Shown here: positions 44,034 through 52,348 of the stretch, piece after piece
Position numbering within the stretch: the stretch's first letter is position 1
Layout of the letters: each line of letters opens with the position of its first letter
Assembly: GCA_021323315.1 (NCBI GenBank)
Contig: JAJTCQ010000007.1
Location: 1 to 57,879, forward strand
From: Gaiellaceae bacterium
GTDB taxonomy: Bacteria > Actinomycetota > Thermoleophilia > Gaiellales > Gaiellaceae
Length of the DNA: 57,879 nucleotides
Direction: 5' to 3'
Program-made: the position numbers and the translations under genes
Notes under the pieces: generated by a model
The model's input: the letters and a program-made list of their open reading frames with translations, nothing else
What the model was told of the DNA's origin: nothing
Databases searched by the model: none

Positions 44034-44221
44034 TGCCCGAGCGCGGTGCGGGCGATCGCGGCGAGCCGGTCGAATCCTGCAGAGCCGGGCTCGAGGACGA
44101 CGGCGGATCCGTCCGCGTACGAGATCCCTGCGCGCTCGAGCGAGCCGGACGACCCGAAGAACCTCCTCCAGGCCCAGATCGCGAGGCCCACGAGCACCGC
44201 GAGGCGGATCAGCTTCCTCAC
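44030..44221 (-). CDS. Small single-pass membrane protein (63 aa)
   Basis: GTG 44221 opens a 63-codon frame. A transmembrane segment (about 3-18, LIRLAVLVGLAIWAWRRFF) is followed by a soluble tail with ERAGISYADGSAVVLEPGSAGFDRL. It overlaps both neighbours by GTGA, so it is clearly part of the operon between the Roadblock gene and pyrE. I recognise no family. Being coupled to a Roadblock protein hints at a membrane partner for it, which is inference. Confidence 0.7.
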   Translation of the reverse strand: MRKLIRLAVLVGLAIWAWRRFFGSSGSLERAGISYADGSAVVLEPGSAGFDRLAAIARTALGQ

Positions 44222-44592
44222 TCGCTCGGCTCCTTCGGCTTGCGGGCGCGCCGCTTCTTCGGCTCGGACGTGATCGACTGCGCACACGTTCTCAGGTCGT
44301 ACACGACGAGTCCCGAGGTCGGGCTCGGGCCGGTGGTCGCCGCCACGGTGTGGTCGCCCTCGCGCACGACGAAGATCGCTCCTCCGTCGAGCTCGACCTC
44401 CACGCGCGTGACGTCACGATCGTCGCCCCCGAGATCTGCAGCGGCTCCGACGAGGTCGCGCACGGGGCCCGCGAGCGACGCGGGGTCGTCCGCCGAGGAT
44501 GCGAGCACCGCGCCGTCGCCGTCCAGCACGACGGCAGCCGTGATCTGCGACGAGAGCTCCACCAACTCGCCGAGCGCCTGTGCCGCATCCAT
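44218..44592 (-). CDS. Roadblock/LC7-domain protein
   Basis: A 124-residue protein with the Roadblock/LAMTOR2-like fold: ALGELVELSSQITAAVVLDGDG then GAVLASSADDPASLAGPVRDLV, VEVELDGGAIFVVREGDHTVAATT and a C-terminal basic tail (KKRRARKPK). In actinobacteria and Myxococcus such proteins partner small GTPases such as MglA. No MglA-like GTPase lies in this window. ATG 44592 has TAGTTT 6 nt upstream, so it probably has its own leaderless promoter even though it follows rdgB. Confidence 0.72.
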   Translation of the reverse strand: MDAAQALGELVELSSQITAAVVLDGDGAVLASSADDPASLAGPVRDLVGAAADLGGDDRDVTRVEVELDGGAIFVVREGDHTVAATTGPSPTSGLVVYDLRTCAQSITSEPKKRRARKPKEPSE

Positions 44593-44598
44593 CGGCCG

Positions 44599-44604
44599 AA
44601 ACTA
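44599..44604 (-). promoter_or_regulatory. -10 box (TAGTTT) of the Roadblock gene
   Basis: TAGTTT on the minus strand ends 6 nt before the ATG at 44592. Its TAG is the rdgB stop codon. Confidence 0.5.
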
Positions 44605-45150
44605 CCTGAGTGCGTCCGCCAGCGCTCGTGCGGCCCGCGCTCGGTGGGAATGCTCGGCCTTCCAGGCGTTCCCGAGCTCCGCGACGGTGCGCGTCTCGCC
44701 ATCGGGAACGAAGATCGGGTCGTAGCCGAACCCTTCCTCGCCTCGCGGAGCAGCCGCGATCGTGCCCGCCAGCCTTCCAGTGGCGCGAACCTCGCCTCCG
44801 TCGGGCGCGATCACGACGAGCTCGCACACGTAGCGGGCGCGACGATCGGCTTCGCCCTCGAGCGCCGCCAGGAGGTCCTCGATCCAGTTGGCGGACCAGC
44901 GCGCCGACTCGACCCCAGGCCGGCCCTCGAGCGCCGCGACCTCGATGCCCGAGTCCTCGCCGGCGACCCAGGCGTCGCCCGGGGCGTGCGCGCGGCCGTG
45001 GAGAGCCTTGATGCGCGCGTTGTCGACGAAGGCCGCGCCGTCCTCGACCGGGTCCTCGCGCGCATCGAGCAGCCCGATGTCCCAGGCGGGGAGCGCCGCT
45101 CGGAGCTCGCGCAGCTTGTTCTCGTTGCGCGAGGCGAGGAGGAGCGTCAC
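44602..45150 (-). CDS. rdgB: XTP/dITP pyrophosphatase (RdgB/HAM1 family)
   Basis: RdgB hydrolyses dITP and XTP to keep deaminated purines out of DNA. The 182-residue protein starts TLLLASRNENKLRELRAAL (nucleotide loop SxNxxK), has VAGEDSGIEVAALEGRPGVESARW (usual DDSGL core) and GYDPIFVPDGETRTVAEL with the substrate pocket, and ends HRARAARALADAL. The start GTG 45150 overlaps the rph stop as GTGA. The N-terminal VEDGAAFVDNARIKAL loop fits the family. Confidence 0.93.
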   Translation of the reverse strand: MTLLLASRNENKLRELRAALPAWDIGLLDAREDPVEDGAAFVDNARIKALHGRAHAPGDAWVAGEDSGIEVAALEGRPGVESARWSANWIEDLLAALEGEADRRARYVCELVVIAPDGGEVRATGRLAGTIAAAPRGEEGFGYDPIFVPDGETRTVAELGNAWKAEHSHRARAARALADALR

Positions 45151-45857
45151 TCGGCCGGCGCGTCGGCGGCCTCCGCCTGTGCCGACGTCAGCTCGCCGAT
45201 CCCGCCGCCCGCAAGGTCGAGCAGCGCGTCGAGGAGCTCGCGCGAGAACGGGTCGCGCTCGGCGGTCGCCTGCACCTCCACCAGGCGGCCGTCGCCGGTC
45301 ATGACGACGTTCATGTCCGTCTCGGCGCTCGAGTCCTCGACGTAGTCGAGGTCGAGCACGGCCTCGCCCTCGACGATGCCGACGGAGACCGCCGCGATCG
45401 AACCCGACAGCGCCTTCGAGAGCCCGAAGCGGTCGAGAGCACGACGCGCCGCGATCCACGCCCCGGTGATCGAGGCGCAGCGCGTGCCGCCGTCGGCCTG
45501 GAGCACGTCGCAATCCAGCCAGAGCGTCCGCTCGCCGAGCGCCTGGAAGTCGCAGACCGAGCGGAGCGCCCGGCCGATGAGCCGCTGGATCTCCACCGTC
45601 CGCCCGTCGGGCCGGCCGCGCGACACCGCGCGCTGCGTGCGCTCGCCCGTGGACGCGGGGAGCATCGCGTACTCGGCCGTCATCCAGCCCCGGCCTGACC
45701 TTGCGAGCCAACGCGGCACGCCCTCTTCCACCGTGGCGGTGCAGAGGACGATCGTCTTCCCCTGCGCATAGAGCACCGAGCCGTGCGGCTGCTCGAGGTA
45801 GTCGTGCACGATGTCGAGCTCGCGGAGCTCGTCCGGTCGCCGGCCGTCGTGCCTCAC
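45147..45857 (-). CDS. rph: Ribonuclease PH
   Basis: RNase PH trims tRNA 3' ends with phosphate. The 236-residue protein begins VRHDGRRPDELRELDI and has GSVLYAQGKTIVLCTATVEE, PRWLARSGRGWMTAEYAMLP (with the conserved GWMTAEYSMLP block), RGRPDGRTVEIQRLIGRALR and QALGERTLWLDCDVLQADGGTR. Start GTG 45857 overlaps the murI stop as GTGA. The murI-rph-rdgB order is common in actinobacteria. Confidence 0.95.
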   Translation of the reverse strand: MRHDGRRPDELRELDIVHDYLEQPHGSVLYAQGKTIVLCTATVEEGVPRWLARSGRGWMTAEYAMLPASTGERTQRAVSRGRPDGRTVEIQRLIGRALRSVCDFQALGERTLWLDCDVLQADGGTRCASITGAWIAARRALDRFGLSKALSGSIAAVSVGIVEGEAVLDLDYVEDSSAETDMNVVMTGDGRLVEVQATAERDPFSRELLDALLDLAGGGIGELTSAQAEAADAPAE

Positions 45858-46672
45858 GCCACGGCCTCGAGGGTGGCGACCTGCACGTGCTCCGCCCCGT
45901 CGATCGGGAGCTGGAGGAAGCGGCGGCCCATCTCGCGGAAGAGCTCGGGATCGCCGGTGGTCAGGAAGCGGTACGAGCCTTCGCGCTCCGCTGCGTTCTC
46001 GATGCCCTTGCGCTCGAGCGTCTCGGCGGCCTCGCGGGCGGTCTCCTCGGCCGAGAAGACGAGCGTGACGGCGCGCCCGAACACGCGCTGCAAGATCGGG
46101 CGGATCAGCGGGTAATGGGTGCAGCCGAGGATCACCGTGTCCACGTCGGCCTCTTTGAGCGGCGCCGCGTAGTCGCGAACCGCCGCAGCGATGGCCTCGC
46201 CGAAGGGCTCGTCTCCTTCGATCAGCGGCACGAGCCGCGGGCACGCGACCGACACGACCTCGGCCCCGGCGTCGAGCGAGCGCACGAGCTCCGGATAGCG
46301 ACCGCTCGCGACGGTCGCCTCGGTCGCGAGAAGCCCTATCCGGCGGTTGCGCGTCGCGAGCACCGCGGCGTGTGCCTCGGGCGCGAGCACGCCGATCACG
46401 GGGACGGACAGCCGGCGCTGCAGGTCCGGCAGCGCCGCCGCGGTGGCGGAGTTGCACGCGGCGACGATGAGCTTCACGCCCTGGAGTTCGAGGTAGCCCG
46501 CGATCTCCCCCGCGAAGCGCCGGATCTCGTCGAGGGGCCGCGGCCCGTACGGCAGCCGCGCGCCGGCGCCGAGATACACGAAGTCCTCGTGCGGAAGGGT
46601 GACGAGGCACTCGTGCAGGACGGTCAGCCCGCCCATGCCCGAATCGAAGACGCCGATGGGTCGTGGATCCAC
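45854..46672 (-). CDS. murI: Glutamate racemase
   Basis: MurI makes D-glutamate for peptidoglycan. The 272-residue protein has the catalytic Asp in VFDSGMGGLTVL (D10), first catalytic Cys in VAACNSATAAAL (C73) and second Cys-His in ILGCTHYPLIRPIL. The segment YLGAGARLPYG has Ala-Gly where most MurI have Asp-Thr, a small oddity. Start GTG 46672 with TAGACT 7 nt upstream: leaderless. It is divergent from the secreted hydrolase gene and first in murI-rph-rdgB. Confidence 0.94.
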   Translation of the reverse strand: MDPRPIGVFDSGMGGLTVLHECLVTLPHEDFVYLGAGARLPYGPRPLDEIRRFAGEIAGYLELQGVKLIVAACNSATAAALPDLQRRLSVPVIGVLAPEAHAAVLATRNRRIGLLATEATVASGRYPELVRSLDAGAEVVSVACPRLVPLIEGDEPFGEAIAAAVRDYAAPLKEADVDTVILGCTHYPLIRPILQRVFGRAVTLVFSAEETAREAAETLERKGIENAAEREGSYRFLTTGDPELFREMGRRFLQLPIDGAEHVQVATLEAVA

Positions 46673-46679
46673 GGGCGGC

Positions 46680-46685
46680 AGTCTA
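46680..46685 (-). promoter_or_regulatory. -10 box (TAGACT) of leaderless murI
   Basis: TAGACT on the minus strand ends 7 nt before the GTG at 46672. Confidence 0.5.
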
Positions 46686-46705
46686 GGAGCCGCGCCGGTT
46701 CGCGG

Positions 46706-46711
46706 TACCCT
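46706..46711 (+). promoter_or_regulatory. -10 box (TACCCT) of the secreted hydrolase gene
   Basis: TACCCT lies 8 nt upstream of the GTG at 46720. It shares the 47-bp intergenic region with the murI promoter. Confidence 0.45.
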
Positions 46712-46719
46712 TCCGCCCC

Positions 46720-48132
46720 GTGGTGAAGCTCTGGCTGACGGTTCTCGCGGTCGCACTCGCACTCGTCGCCGGAGAAGCAGCCGGCTCGCAGGCAGCCCGG
46801 CAGGAGGTCTCGATTCCGATGGACGACGGCGTCTCGATCGCCGCGACGCTATACGTGCCGGACGGCACACCGCCGGCGGGAGGCTGGCCCGCGGTCGTCT
46901 TCCTGCACGGCCTCTCGGGGAACCGGCAGCAGATGAACGGTCTGGTCGAGGGCTACGGGTTCACGGGCGGTGACTACGCGGTGCTCACCTTCGACGCGCG
47001 CGGCCACGGCAACTCGGGCGGCCTCGTCGGGATCGACGGCCCGCGCGAGGTCTCGGACATTCGCGCTGTCCGGGATTGGCTGGCCGTACGGGGTGACGTC
47101 TCCGACACGACGATCGGCGCCTGGGGCATCTCATACGGGGGCGGCGGCGTGTTCAACTCGCTCGCCGCAGGCATCCCGTGGACGGCCGTCGTGACGGTCC
47201 AGACGTGGACCAACCTCTTCACCGCGATGATGCCGCAAGGTCTCGTCAAGTCCGGACTCGTCGCGGGTCTCGCCGGCTCCATCCCGCTCGAGAAGCGCGA
47301 TCCGTCGCTGAACGCCATCCTGGCGGCGGCGTTCGTGGGGAACGCAGCCGCCGCGAGGCCGTGGGCCGAGGCCAGATCCAGCATCTCGAGGCTGGGCTCG
47401 GTCACGACCCCGGTCTTCATGGCGCAGGGACGACGCGACTTCCTCTTCGGCATCGACCAGGGCACCCGCGCCTTCGCGCGTCTGAAAGGACCGAAGGCGC
47501 TCTACGTCGGCCTGCACGGGCACGCGCCGTCGACGTTCCCGGCGGCGGACACCGCCCACCTGATGACACGCGTCCGTGCTTGGTTCGACTGCCACCTGCG
47601 CGCGACAGGCTGTGACAGCGCCAAGGCATCCGTCTACGTCGCGCCGGAGAGCTTCTCGGGACAGACGACCCGGCGCGGCACGCTCCCGCCGGTCTCACCG
47701 ACCTTCGTCTCGTTCCCGGGCGTCACGACCTTTGCGCGTAGCGGGAAGGTCGCGCGGACGTCGGCGCCCTTCCGCAAGGCCGTCGAGATCTTCGGCACAC
47801 CGACCGTGCAGACGTCGATCGCAGCGAGCGGCGGCTGGTCGAGGCTCGTCGCCGTGCTGACCGCCCGCACGCGCGCGGGGAAGGAGATCGTGGTCAGCGC
47901 CGGTGGCGTCCCCACGAAGCCCGGCGCGCAGAAGGTCACCATCCAGCTGGCCAATCAGGCGACGTACCTTCCGTCCGGCTCCCGGCTCACGCTCACGCTC
48001 GCGTCGTCCTCGACCGCACAGTCGCCGACGAACGTTCTCTACCTCGATCTCCCGATGTCGCCGACCGCGCGGGCCCGCGTGGGCACGGCAGTCCTCAAGC
48101 TCCCGGCCCTGCGCACACCGGTCACCAGGTGA
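46720..48132 (+). CDS. Secreted alpha/beta hydrolase, X-Pro dipeptidyl-peptidase (S15/CocE)-like
   Basis: A 470-residue exported hydrolase. The signal peptide ends near AAGSQA (about 21-26). The alpha/beta core has FLHGLSGNRQQM (oxyanion region), TFDARGHGNSGG, the nucleophile elbow WGISYGGGGV, QGRRDFLFG (acid) and GLHGHAPST (His). The C-terminal third (about 300-470) is a beta-sandwich like the PepX_C domain of S15 peptidases and CocE esterases. Substrate, whether peptide or ester, cannot be told. It overlaps the substrate-binding protein gene as GTGA. Confidence 0.83.
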   Translation: MVKLWLTVLAVALALVAGEAAGSQAARQEVSIPMDDGVSIAATLYVPDGTPPAGGWPAVVFLHGLSGNRQQMNGLVEGYGFTGGDYAVLTFDARGHGNSGGLVGIDGPREVSDIRAVRDWLAVRGDVSDTTIGAWGISYGGGGVFNSLAAGIPWTAVVTVQTWTNLFTAMMPQGLVKSGLVAGLAGSIPLEKRDPSLNAILAAAFVGNAAAARPWAEARSSISRLGSVTTPVFMAQGRRDFLFGIDQGTRAFARLKGPKALYVGLHGHAPSTFPAADTAHLMTRVRAWFDCHLRATGCDSAKASVYVAPESFSGQTTRRGTLPPVSPTFVSFPGVTTFARSGKVARTSAPFRKAVEIFGTPTVQTSIAASGGWSRLVAVLTARTRAGKEIVVSAGGVPTKPGAQKVTIQLANQATYLPSGSRLTLTLASSSTAQSPTNVLYLDLPMSPTARARVGTAVLKLPALRTPVTR

Positions 48133-49340
48133 TCGCCCGCGCCGCGGCTGTCGCGCTTGCACTGCTGGCTCTCGCGGGGGCGGCAGGCGCGACGCCTGCT
48201 GCCGATCCCGGCGTCACGCCGACCACGGTCCTGCTCGGGGGAACCGTGCCGCTCACGGGCGAGGCGGCGGCGTTCGGCACCGTCGGCCCCGGGGCCAAGG
48301 CGTACTTCGACTACGTCAACGCGAGGGGCGGCGTGCACGGAAGGAAGATCGAGTACCGCTACTACGACGACGCCTACAACCCCGCGCAGACCGTCCAGGC
48401 GACGCGCAGGCTGGTCGAGCAGGACAGGGTCTTCGCGGTGTTCAACTCCGTCGGAACGGCGAACAACCGCGCCGTGCGCGACTACCTGAACGCGCAGAAG
48501 GTGCCGCAACTCTTCGCCGGCGACGGCTCACAGTCCATCGGCCGCGAGTTCGCGCGCTACCCGTGGACGATGGGCTTTCTGCAGAGTTATCGCGGCGAGG
48601 GGGGCGTCTACGGGAGAACGCTCGCCAAGGCGAGCCCGAAGGCACGCGTCGCGGTCCTCCACGAGAATACGGAGCTCGGGCTCGACATGCTCACCGGCCT
48701 CACGCGCGCGATCGCGGGCAAGGGGCCACGCGTCGTCGCCAAGCAGTCGTACGAGTTCACGGGCGCAGACGTTTCGTCCCAGGTGAGCCTGCTGAAGGCA
48801 TCCGGCGCGGACACCCTGATGCTCTTCGCGACGCCGAAGTTCTTCCTGAACGCGATTCGCGCGGCTCACAACCTCGGCTGGAGGCCTCGCGTCTACATCG
48901 CCTCGGTCTCGATCGAGCCGACGATCATGAGCATCGCGCGCCTGAACGCGCCGGAGTTGACGAGGGGCGCGCTCTCGATCGCGTTCGTGAAGAACCCCAA
49001 CGACCCGGTCTGGGCGAAGGACGAGGCAGTGGCGCTCTATCGCTCGATCATGCGCAGGCACAATCCGGCCGGGAGGCCGACCGACGTCTACAACTGGTAC
49101 GGAATGACCGTCGCGTGGACGATGGTCGAGACGCTGCGCAAGGCGGGAACGAACCTCACGCGGGCGAGGTTGCTGCGCGCCGCACAGAGTCTCGACACTG
49201 CAGCGAACCCGTTCCTGCTCCCGGGAATCCGCCTGAAGACATCGCGCACCGACTACCGCCCGATGGAGCAGGTGTACCTCTACCGCTACGACAACAAGCA
49301 GTGGGTCAAGGCCAGCGGCATCCTCCAGGCACGGGGATGA
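48129..49340 (+). CDS. ABC-type branched-chain amino-acid-like substrate-binding protein (orphan)
   Basis: A 403-residue extracellular binding protein of the LivK/peripla-BP_6 family: signal peptide, then LLGGTVPLTGEAAAFGTVGPGAKAYF with the ligand loop, GVHGRKIEYRYYDDAYNPAQTV, YEFTGADVSSQVSLLKASGAD and TDVYNWYGMTVAWTMVETL. No permease or ATPase gene is nearby, so it is an orphan; such orphans also act in sensing. There is no lipobox. The start overlaps the hydrolase stop as GTGA, so the two are translated together, suggesting that the hydrolase product is its ligand (inference). Confidence 0.88.
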   Translation: MIARAAAVALALLALAGAAGATPAADPGVTPTTVLLGGTVPLTGEAAAFGTVGPGAKAYFDYVNARGGVHGRKIEYRYYDDAYNPAQTVQATRRLVEQDRVFAVFNSVGTANNRAVRDYLNAQKVPQLFAGDGSQSIGREFARYPWTMGFLQSYRGEGGVYGRTLAKASPKARVAVLHENTELGLDMLTGLTRAIAGKGPRVVAKQSYEFTGADVSSQVSLLKASGADTLMLFATPKFFLNAIRAAHNLGWRPRVYIASVSIEPTIMSIARLNAPELTRGALSIAFVKNPNDPVWAKDEAVALYRSIMRRHNPAGRPTDVYNWYGMTVAWTMVETLRKAGTNLTRARLLRAAQSLDTAANPFLLPGIRLKTSRTDYRPMEQVYLYRYDNKQWVKASGILQARG

Positions 49341-49389
49341 CCATGCGAGGTCCGCTGTCCCGCACTCGAACGATCGAACAGGAGGGCCG

Positions 49390-50415
49390 ATGACGAGACA
49401 TATGTGGACAGTGGGAGTCGGCCTCGCAGCCGTCGCCGCGCTCGTCGCGGTACCGGCCGCGCTGGCCGCGTACACGTCGCCGAAGCTCGAGGTCACGAGG
49501 ACCGCAGCCACCGCAACCGTGAAGGCGACACTGAGCGCCGATGACGATCCGACGGCGAGCGTACGGATCTTCGCCCCCGCCGGAACACAGCTGACGACGA
49601 CGCAAGCACCGGGAATGGTGCTCGGGCCGGTGCGGGCGATCGTGAAGGCGCTCGACCTCGCCGGCGCCGACTTGCCGCTCGAGGGCCAGCTCGTGGTAGC
49701 GGCGCCGGGCCAAGTCGCGGCGGCGACGGTCGCGCAGTGCATCGGCGGGGCCACTCCGCTCGCGACCTGGGTGATGGTCCTGTCGGCGGCGGGCCAGACT
49801 CTGAACGTGCCGACGTACCTCGTTGCAACGACCGGGGCGCAGGCCGCCCTTGGACCGGCCTACATGCAGATCTGCCTCCCGCCTCCGGACGTTCCGGTCG
49901 GCAGTCCCGGCCGTGCGACCTTCGGCGCGAAGGTGTACAGCGCCGAGCTCACGATCACTGGTGTGTTCTCCACCGTCCCGGCCGGGGCGTGGATCGCGTT
50001 CTGGACCCCGTACACGCCTCTCGCCGGCGCGGTGAACGCGGCGGGTACCGTCGCGTCACCGGCGGCGATCGCTCCCGGCGGAGTCACGCTCGCGGCGCGG
50101 ATCGCCGGCAAAGGCGCGAGGTTGACGGGACGTGTCACGCAAGCTGGCCAGGGACGGTCGGCGACGGTGACGATCTTTAGCGGCTCGCGGGCGGGCAGGC
50201 TGAGCTCGGTCGGCCGTGCGCGCGTGACGGCGAACGGGACGTTCACGTTCCGTGCTCGAGCCGGCACGTTCTTCCGCGCCCGCGCGGTCGCGGCACCAGG
50301 CGCCGCACCGGCGGTGTGCACCCCGATCCGCTCGCTCATCGGCACGGTGCCGTGCGTGAACCCGACCTCGAACGGGTTCAGCGCGCAGAGCCCGGTCGTC
50401 CGCAAGAGGAGGTAG
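49390..50415 (+). CDS. Secreted protein, paralogue A of a tandem pair
   Basis: A 341-residue exported protein, function unknown. The signal peptide ends near ALAAYTSPKL (about 26). The mature protein consists of beta-rich segments (LEVTRTAATATVKATLS, TLAARIAGKGARLTGRV) with four or five Cys, and ends with a conserved block: FTFRARAGTFFRARA, VNPTSNGFSAQSP and a final VRKRR. ATG 49390 has a strong GGAGG site 4 nt upstream. The gene at 50498 is a clear paralogue with the same order of blocks. Neither has a recognisable enzymatic motif. Confidence 0.75.
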   Translation: MTRHMWTVGVGLAAVAALVAVPAALAAYTSPKLEVTRTAATATVKATLSADDDPTASVRIFAPAGTQLTTTQAPGMVLGPVRAIVKALDLAGADLPLEGQLVVAAPGQVAAATVAQCIGGATPLATWVMVLSAAGQTLNVPTYLVATTGAQAALGPAYMQICLPPPDVPVGSPGRATFGAKVYSAELTITGVFSTVPAGAWIAFWTPYTPLAGAVNAAGTVASPAAIAPGGVTLAARIAGKGARLTGRVTQAGQGRSATVTIFSGSRAGRLSSVGRARVTANGTFTFRARAGTFFRARAVAAPGAAPAVCTPIRSLIGTVPCVNPTSNGFSAQSPVVRKRR

Positions 50416-50428
50416 CGACCCCTGGCGC

Positions 50429-50454
50429 ACGGGGCCGGCACTGGCCGGCCCCGT
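50429..50454 (+). terminator. Hairpin between tandem secreted paralogues
   Basis: Perfect 11-bp stem ACGGGGCCGGC / GCCGGCCCCGT with loop ACTG, 13 nt after the first paralogue's stop. No T-run, but the stem is very strong. Confidence 0.6.
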
Positions 50455-50497
50455 CGCGCTGTGCGAGACTGCCGACCACTCGGACGGGAGAACGCAT

Positions 50498-51466
50498 TTG
50501 ACCCGACTGCTCCGCGTCGCGCTCGGCATCGGCTCGTGCGCGGCCATCCTCACGACCTCGGGCGCACTCGCCGCCTACGGCTCTCCGCGCCTCGAGGCGT
50601 CGCAGTCCGGGAACACGGTGACCATCGACGTCTCGCAGAGCGCGGGGGACGACGCGACGGCGATCGTGCGAATCATCTCGCCGCTCGGGACGGCGATCGC
50701 GGCGCCAAGCCCCCCTGGCACGACGCTCGGCACGGCATCCGCGACGTTTGTCGCGACGGCGGCGGCCGGAGCGGAGCTGACCGCCGAGGGCCGGGTCGAG
50801 GTCGTCTCCGCCGGTCCCGTCGCCCCGCAGTCACTCACGGGGTGCGCCGAAGGCGAACGCGTTGAAGGTGTGTGGAGCCTGCGCCTCACCGAGGGTGGCC
50901 TCACGACGAGCATGCCGCTGTACCTCCTCGTGGGCGGCGATCTGCTCCTCTGCGTCTCCCACCCCACCTCTCTCGCACAGGGCGCGAAGCTCGTCAGCCT
51001 GAAGCTCACGCTCGTCGCCGGGCTCGAGCTGCGGCCGGTGGGCACGTGGATCTCCATCTGGGTGCCGTACGGGGCTAGCGAGGCTGACCTGTCTCGTGCC
51101 GTGGCGTCGCCGGCAGTGGTCGGCGCGGGAACGGTGGAGTTCACGGCTCGTACGACAGGCCGTGGAGCGACGCTCCTCGGGATCGTGCGGCAGGCGGGCG
51201 CTCCGCGTGCCGGCGCACGCGTCCGAATCACCGGCGGCCCGCGCGCGGCCGGGGGGTCGGTTCTCGGTACGGCGACGACGAACGGCGTAGGCCGGTTCAC
51301 CTTCCGCGCGAAGTCGGGGACCTTCTTCCGCGCGACCGCGACCGTCGGACGCACTTCCCCGCCGGGGATCTGCTTCGTCCTCGAGCCGTTCCTGCGTCCG
51401 ATCCCGTGCGTGAACCCGACGCTGAACGGCTTCTCGGTGCAGAGCCGAACGATTCGCAAGCGCTGA
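50498..51466 (+). CDS. Secreted protein, paralogue B of a tandem pair
   Basis: A 322-residue exported protein starting at TTG 50498 (GGGAG site about 9 nt upstream). A signal peptide ends near ALAAYGSPRL (about 25). It matches paralogue A block by block: AAYGSPRLEAS against AAYTSPKLEVT, a FRAKSGTFFRATA block, IPCVNPTLNGFSVQSR near the end and a final RKR. The shared C-terminus and the cysteines suggest a common fold and possibly cell-surface attachment. Function is unknown. Confidence 0.75.
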   Translation: MTRLLRVALGIGSCAAILTTSGALAAYGSPRLEASQSGNTVTIDVSQSAGDDATAIVRIISPLGTAIAAPSPPGTTLGTASATFVATAAAGAELTAEGRVEVVSAGPVAPQSLTGCAEGERVEGVWSLRLTEGGLTTSMPLYLLVGGDLLLCVSHPTSLAQGAKLVSLKLTLVAGLELRPVGTWISIWVPYGASEADLSRAVASPAVVGAGTVEFTARTTGRGATLLGIVRQAGAPRAGARVRITGGPRAAGGSVLGTATTNGVGRFTFRAKSGTFFRATATVGRTSPPGICFVLEPFLRPIPCVNPTLNGFSVQSRTIRKR

Positions 51467-51472
51467 CGACCG

Positions 51473-51478
51473 TATCCT
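51473..51478 (+). promoter_or_regulatory. -10 box (TATCCT) of the DUF72 gene
   Basis: TATCCT ends 6 nt before the ATG at 51485, fitting leaderless spacing. Confidence 0.5.
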
Positions 51479-51484
51479 CGGGCC

Positions 51485-52348
51485 ATGCCCGCGACGGTCC
51501 GCCTCGGCACGTGCTCGTTCGCGGACGAGGGCCTGCTGAAGGCGTGGTACCCACGCGGAGTCTCGACGTCGAGAGCCCGTCTGCGCTACTACGCCGAGCG
51601 GTTCGACACAACCGAGGTCGACTCGCCGTACTACCACCTCCCCGATCCGGGAGTGACGCGGAACTGGGCGCAGCGGACCCCGCCCGAGTTCACGTTCCAT
51701 GTCAAGGCGCACAAGACCATGACGTTCCACGAGGGCGAGCCGACCGACGACGCCTTCGCCGAGTTCCGCACGGCGCTCGGGCCGCTCGAGCTCTCCGGGA
51801 AGCTCCGCGGCGTCCTCCTTCAATACCACCCCCGCTTCACGAAGACGGGGGCGGCGATGGCGGAGCTCGAGCGGGCACCCGAGCGCGTGGCGCCCCTCGT
51901 TCCCCTCGTCGAGTTCCGTCACCGCTCGTGGATGGAGCCGGACGAGCGCTCCGACACGCTCGCATTCCTGGAGCGCACCGGACTCGCCTACGTCTCGCTC
52001 GACACGCCGATGACGCGCGCCTCGAACGTCGTCGCGCGTCATGCCGTCGCCACCCACGCCGTCGCGTACGTCCGGTTCCACGGGCGCAATGAGAAGACGT
52101 GGAACATCAAGGCCGAGCGCTCGTCCGAGCGCTTCAACTGGATGTACTCGCAGGACGAGCTCGAAGAGTGGGTTCCGAAGCTTGAACGCCTCTCCGGCGA
52201 CGCCGACGAGGTCTATGCGATGTTCAACAACAACCGCGACGACTTCGCGCCGCGCAGCGCGATGCTCCTGCGGGGGCTCCTGACCGAGGCCGGGGTCCCG
52301 GTCAGCGGAGGCTTGGAACCGCCACCGCTCGCTCCGACGCTCTTCTGA
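51485..52348 (+). CDS. DUF72 domain protein (YecE-like TIM barrel)
   Basis: A 287-residue DUF72 protein. Typical features are RLGTCSFADEGLLKAWYP at the N-terminus, the LRYYAERFDTTEVDSPYY block, WAQRTPPEFTFHVKAHKTMT, LLQYHPRF, VEFRHRSWM and VAYVRFHGRNEKTWN, then a C-terminal YAMFNNNRDDFAPRSAML. DUF72 proteins are TIM-barrel folds of unknown reaction. Genes around it do not reveal a role. The last 47 nt overlap a small minus-strand gene. Confidence 0.9.
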   Translation: MPATVRLGTCSFADEGLLKAWYPRGVSTSRARLRYYAERFDTTEVDSPYYHLPDPGVTRNWAQRTPPEFTFHVKAHKTMTFHEGEPTDDAFAEFRTALGPLELSGKLRGVLLQYHPRFTKTGAAMAELERAPERVAPLVPLVEFRHRSWMEPDERSDTLAFLERTGLAYVSLDTPMTRASNVVARHAVATHAVAYVRFHGRNEKTWNIKAERSSERFNWMYSQDELEEWVPKLERLSGDADEVYAMFNNNRDDFAPRSAMLLRGLLTEAGVPVSGGLEPPPLAPTLF

